From Actinomycetota bacterium (GTDB lineage: Bacteria > Actinomycetota > Nitriliruptoria > Euzebyales > Egibacteraceae), in contig JAHWKQ010000076.1 of the NCBI GenBank assembly GCA_019347785.1, forward strand, positions 1-9,129: DNA of 9,129 nucleotides, given 5' to 3'. Each line of letters opens with the position of its first letter. The first letter of the stretch is position 1. Shown here one piece after another: positions 7,504 through 9,129 of this stretch. Below the pieces are notes generated by a model. That model did not search any database, was not told the DNA's origin, and saw only the letters and a program-made list of their open reading frames with translations. A program made the translations under genes and the position numbers.

Positions 7504-7776
7504 ATGGGCCGACCCGGGCGGCTGCGCGCCTGGTTCCGGCGACTGGACGAGCTGCACGAGGCCTACTTCGTCGGCCGCTGGCGCTCGGGGCTGCGGCGTG
7601 AGGCCCGTCGGCAGGAGGAGCTCCTGCTCGCGCTGCTGTTCCTGGAGGCCCTGGGTGTGGAGAACCCGGCCGGCTACCAGACACTGGAGCTGTACCCGCA
7701 CCTGGTCGAGTCCTTCCACGCCTGGCACCGCCGCGCCGGGTTGGAGCGCTTCCCGGAGCCGGGCGTGTGCTGTTGA
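7504..7776 (+). CDS. Small protein ending in Cys-Cys-stop (cory-CC-star type)
   Basis: This 90-aa protein ends GVCC followed directly by the stop. It is rich in charged and aromatic residues, with helices likely at about 5-53 (RLRAWFRRLDELHEAYF onward, including a short hydrophobic LLLALLFLEALG at 40-51) and 65-80. The family appears to be what public annotation calls 'cory-CC-star protein'; I recall that name from memory only. Its function is unknown. The E. coli small proteins YbdD and YjiX, genetic neighbours and partners of CstA and BtsT, also end in Cys-Cys, so this protein may fill the same role. The ATG at 7504 follows the previous stop by 8 bp with GAGG 6 nt upstream. The last codons overlap the start of the ATPase gene. 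Confidence 0.85.
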   Translation: MGRPGRLRAWFRRLDELHEAYFVGRWRSGLRREARRQEELLLALLFLEALGVENPAGYQTLELYPHLVESFHAWHRRAGLERFPEPGVCC

Positions 7777-8708
7777 CGCCACGACCGCTGGTCTTCCTGG
7801 GCGGCAAGGGCGGCGTGGGCAAGACGACGGTGGCCGCGGCCTGGGCCACGCTGCTCGCCGCCCGGGGCCAGGCGACCCTGCTGGTGTCGACCGACCCGGC
7901 GCACTCGGTCGGCGACATCCTGGGGACGGAGCTGTCCGGTGAGCCGACGTCGGTCGGCGACCGCCTCGACGCGGTCGAGATCGACGGCCCGGCCGACGCG
8001 GCGGCGCACGTCGAGCGGCTCAAGGCCGACGTGGCCGGCACCGTCAGCCCCGAGACCCTCCCCGCCGTGCGCCGCCACCTGGACCTGGCCAAGGACGCCC
8101 CGGGGACGATCGAGTCCGCTCTGTTCGACCGGCTCGTGACGCTCATGGACGGCTGTCCCGGCCGGTGGGACCGCATCGTGTTCGACACCGCCCCCACCGG
8201 CCACACGCTGCGGCTGCTGGCCATGCCGGCCATGCTGACCACCTGGGTCGAGGGGCTGGCGCGCCAGCGGGAGAGGGTCGCGGGGATGGACCGGATGCTG
8301 GCCGGCCTCGCCGGCGCGGACTCGCCCGGCGACGACCCGATCCTGCGGCGGCTGCAGGCGCGCCGCACCCGCTACCGGTCAGCCCGACGGCGCCTGCTCG
8401 ATGACGCGGCGCTGTGGCTCGTGCTCGTCCCCGAGCGGCTTCCGATCGAGGAGACCGCGCGGGCCGAGCGTGCCCTCACCCGCGCCGGCATGACCGTCGG
8501 CGGCGTGGTCGTCAACCGGGTGCTGCCCGCCGACGCCGACGGCGACTTCCTGGCGGCCCGCCGGGAGCAGCAGGCCGGCTACCTCGACGAGATCGCCCGT
8601 CGCTTCCCCGGTCGGCCCCGGGTCCGCGTGGCCCAGCAGCGCCGCGACGTCGCCGGCCCCGATCAGCTGGCCCGGATCGCCGACGAGCTGGCGGCCGCGG
8701 AGCTGTAG
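7767..8708 (+). CDS. ArsA/Get3-type ATPase, single domain
   Basis: This 313-aa P-loop ATPase of the ArsA/Get3 (deviant Walker A) class has GGKGGVGKTT at residues 12-21, switch I STDPAHS at 41-47, and switch II DTAPTGHTLRLL at 140-151. It is one ATPase unit, so it should work as a dimer, unlike the fused double-domain ArsA of plasmid R773. Only one cysteine, C130, is present: the metalloid-binding cysteine triad of classical ArsA and the C-terminal CxxC of Get3 are absent. An arsenite pump role is therefore unlikely as such. ATP-driven binding and handover of a thiol-bearing or membrane protein is a reasonable inference. The GTG at 7767 has GGAG 8 nt upstream and overlaps the CC-star gene by 10 bp; a TTG at 7773 (4-bp overlap) is the alternative start. 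Confidence 0.92.
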   Translation: MLLTPRPLVFLGGKGGVGKTTVAAAWATLLAARGQATLLVSTDPAHSVGDILGTELSGEPTSVGDRLDAVEIDGPADAAAHVERLKADVAGTVSPETLPAVRRHLDLAKDAPGTIESALFDRLVTLMDGCPGRWDRIVFDTAPTGHTLRLLAMPAMLTTWVEGLARQRERVAGMDRMLAGLAGADSPGDDPILRRLQARRTRYRSARRRLLDDAALWLVLVPERLPIEETARAERALTRAGMTVGGVVVNRVLPADADGDFLAARREQQAGYLDEIARRFPGRPRVRVAQQRRDVAGPDQLARIADELAAAEL

Positions 8709-8762
8709 GTGCGAGCGCCGGCCGGCCCTTGGTCCGGTGGGGGTGCTTCGCGGCCAGGAGCC
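8709..8762. other. Convergent intergenic gap
   Basis: This 54-bp gap lies between two converging genes. It holds an imperfect inverted repeat (CCGGCCC at 8722-8728, GGTCCGG at 8731-8737) with a very small loop and no T-tract. It might act as a shared terminator, but the signal is weak. Confidence 0.2.
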
Positions 8763-9129
8763 CTACCGCGAGGGCGCCTCCTCCCGCTCGTCAGGCCGCC
8801 CCTCGCCCGCTCCGCCCTCATCGGCGCTCGCCCGGGCCAGCGGCTGCCGCTGCGCCACCTGGTCCATGCTCAACCCGGCCCTGTCGCCCCGCAGGCCCTT
8901 CGACAGGCTGTAGCACATCGCGATGAGGACCAGGCACAACGGCAGGCCGGTGGTGAGCTGGAACGTCTGCATCGCGCCCAGTCCGCCGGCGACGAGCAGC
9001 ACCGCCGCGACGGCGCCCTCGGTGGTGGCCCAGAAGACGCGCTGGCGGCGGGGCGGGTCCAGGTCGCCCCCCGCGGTCAGCATGTCGATGACCAGGGAGG
9101 CCGAGTCCGACGAGGTGACGAAGAAGATG
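8763..9129 (-). CDS. BCCT-family transporter (partial, C-terminal end only)
   Basis: The last 121 residues are visible; the gene extends beyond the right edge. The stretch FFVTSSDSASLVIDMLTAGG just inside the edge, then RQRVFWATTEGAVAAVLLVAGGL and a further hydrophobic segment (TTGLPLCLVLIAMCYSLSKGL), is characteristic of the betaine/carnitine/choline transporter family near its last membrane helices. Family members take up quaternary ammonium compounds as osmoprotectants or nutrients with Na+ or H+. The substrate cannot be told from the C-terminus. A hydrophilic tail of about 45 residues rich in Glu, Arg and Gly follows the last helix; such cytosolic tails have osmosensing roles in some members (BetP), but I see no specific match. 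It converges on the ATPase gene and looks unrelated to that operon. Confidence 0.88.
   Translation of the reverse strand, partial: IFFVTSSDSASLVIDMLTAGGDLDPPRRQRVFWATTEGAVAAVLLVAGGLGAMQTFQLTTGLPLCLVLIAMCYSLSKGLRGDRAGLSMDQVAQRQPLARASADEGGAGEGRPDEREEAPSR

Noticed and set aside
6755..8368. A 537-codon open frame on the minus strand across the whole cstA-ATPase operon
   Set aside because: It spans four good plus-strand genes with tight junctions and is Ser/Arg/Pro-rich without family resemblance.
8722..8737. Hairpin in the gap between the ATPase and BCCT genes as a bidirectional terminator
   Set aside because: The stem has an internal mismatch and an almost absent loop, and there is no T-run on either side; similar repeats are expected by chance at this GC content.
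1..9129. CRISPR arrays, tRNA or rRNA genes, insertion sequences, phage or toxin-antitoxin genes
   Set aside because: Read for direct repeats with regular spacing, clover-leaf structures, transposase motifs and inverted terminal repeats; none was seen. The coding content looks chromosomal and uniform in composition.

Overview
The window is very GC-rich, coding-dense DNA. Third codon positions are almost always G or C, GTG starts are common, and adjacent genes overlap by 4 bp. This composition and the gene families fit a high-GC actinobacterium. I cannot place it more finely from sequence alone; a deep-branching group such as Nitriliruptoria is only a guess. Because of the high GC, long open frames occur on nearly every strand. 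I kept frames with recognisable family motifs or a conserved neighbourhood, plus one less certain frame at 4435-5244.

Left part, minus strand (1-5244). Transcribed right to left, this holds an unassigned protein with a possible FMN split-barrel fold (4435-5244). It is followed by a molybdenum hydroxylase operon in the order coxS (3798-4277), coxL (1390-3801), coxM (536-1393), then a CoxD/MoxR-type AAA+ ATPase (505 to beyond the left edge). The small subunit carries two 2Fe-2S sites, the medium subunit binds FAD and the large subunit binds the molybdenum cofactor. The large subunit has the form II active-site loop AYRGAGR, not the form I loop with the Cu-binding cysteine. The S-L-M gene order is also typical of form II, so CO should not be assumed to be the substrate.

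Right part, plus strand (5264-8708). A 119-bp divergent intergenic region carries a good -35 box and leads into a tight four-gene operon. The genes are a CstA-family carbon-starvation/peptide-pyruvate type transporter (5364-7088), a 136-aa protein that looks like a thioredoxin fold with a vicinal Cys-Cys pair (7085-7495), a 90-aa protein ending in Cys-Cys-stop (7504-7776), and a single-domain ArsA/Get3-type ATPase (7767-8708). Three of these four starts sit on or within a few bases of the preceding stop. This cluster is the most interesting item in the window. It resembles an ArsD-ArsA-permease arrangement with CstA in the permease position. The Cys-Cys-terminated small protein recalls YbdD/YjiX, the small partner of enterobacterial CstA/BtsT.

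Far right, minus strand (8763-9129). The C-terminal end of a BCCT-family (betaine/choline/carnitine) transporter runs off the window and converges on the ATPase gene.
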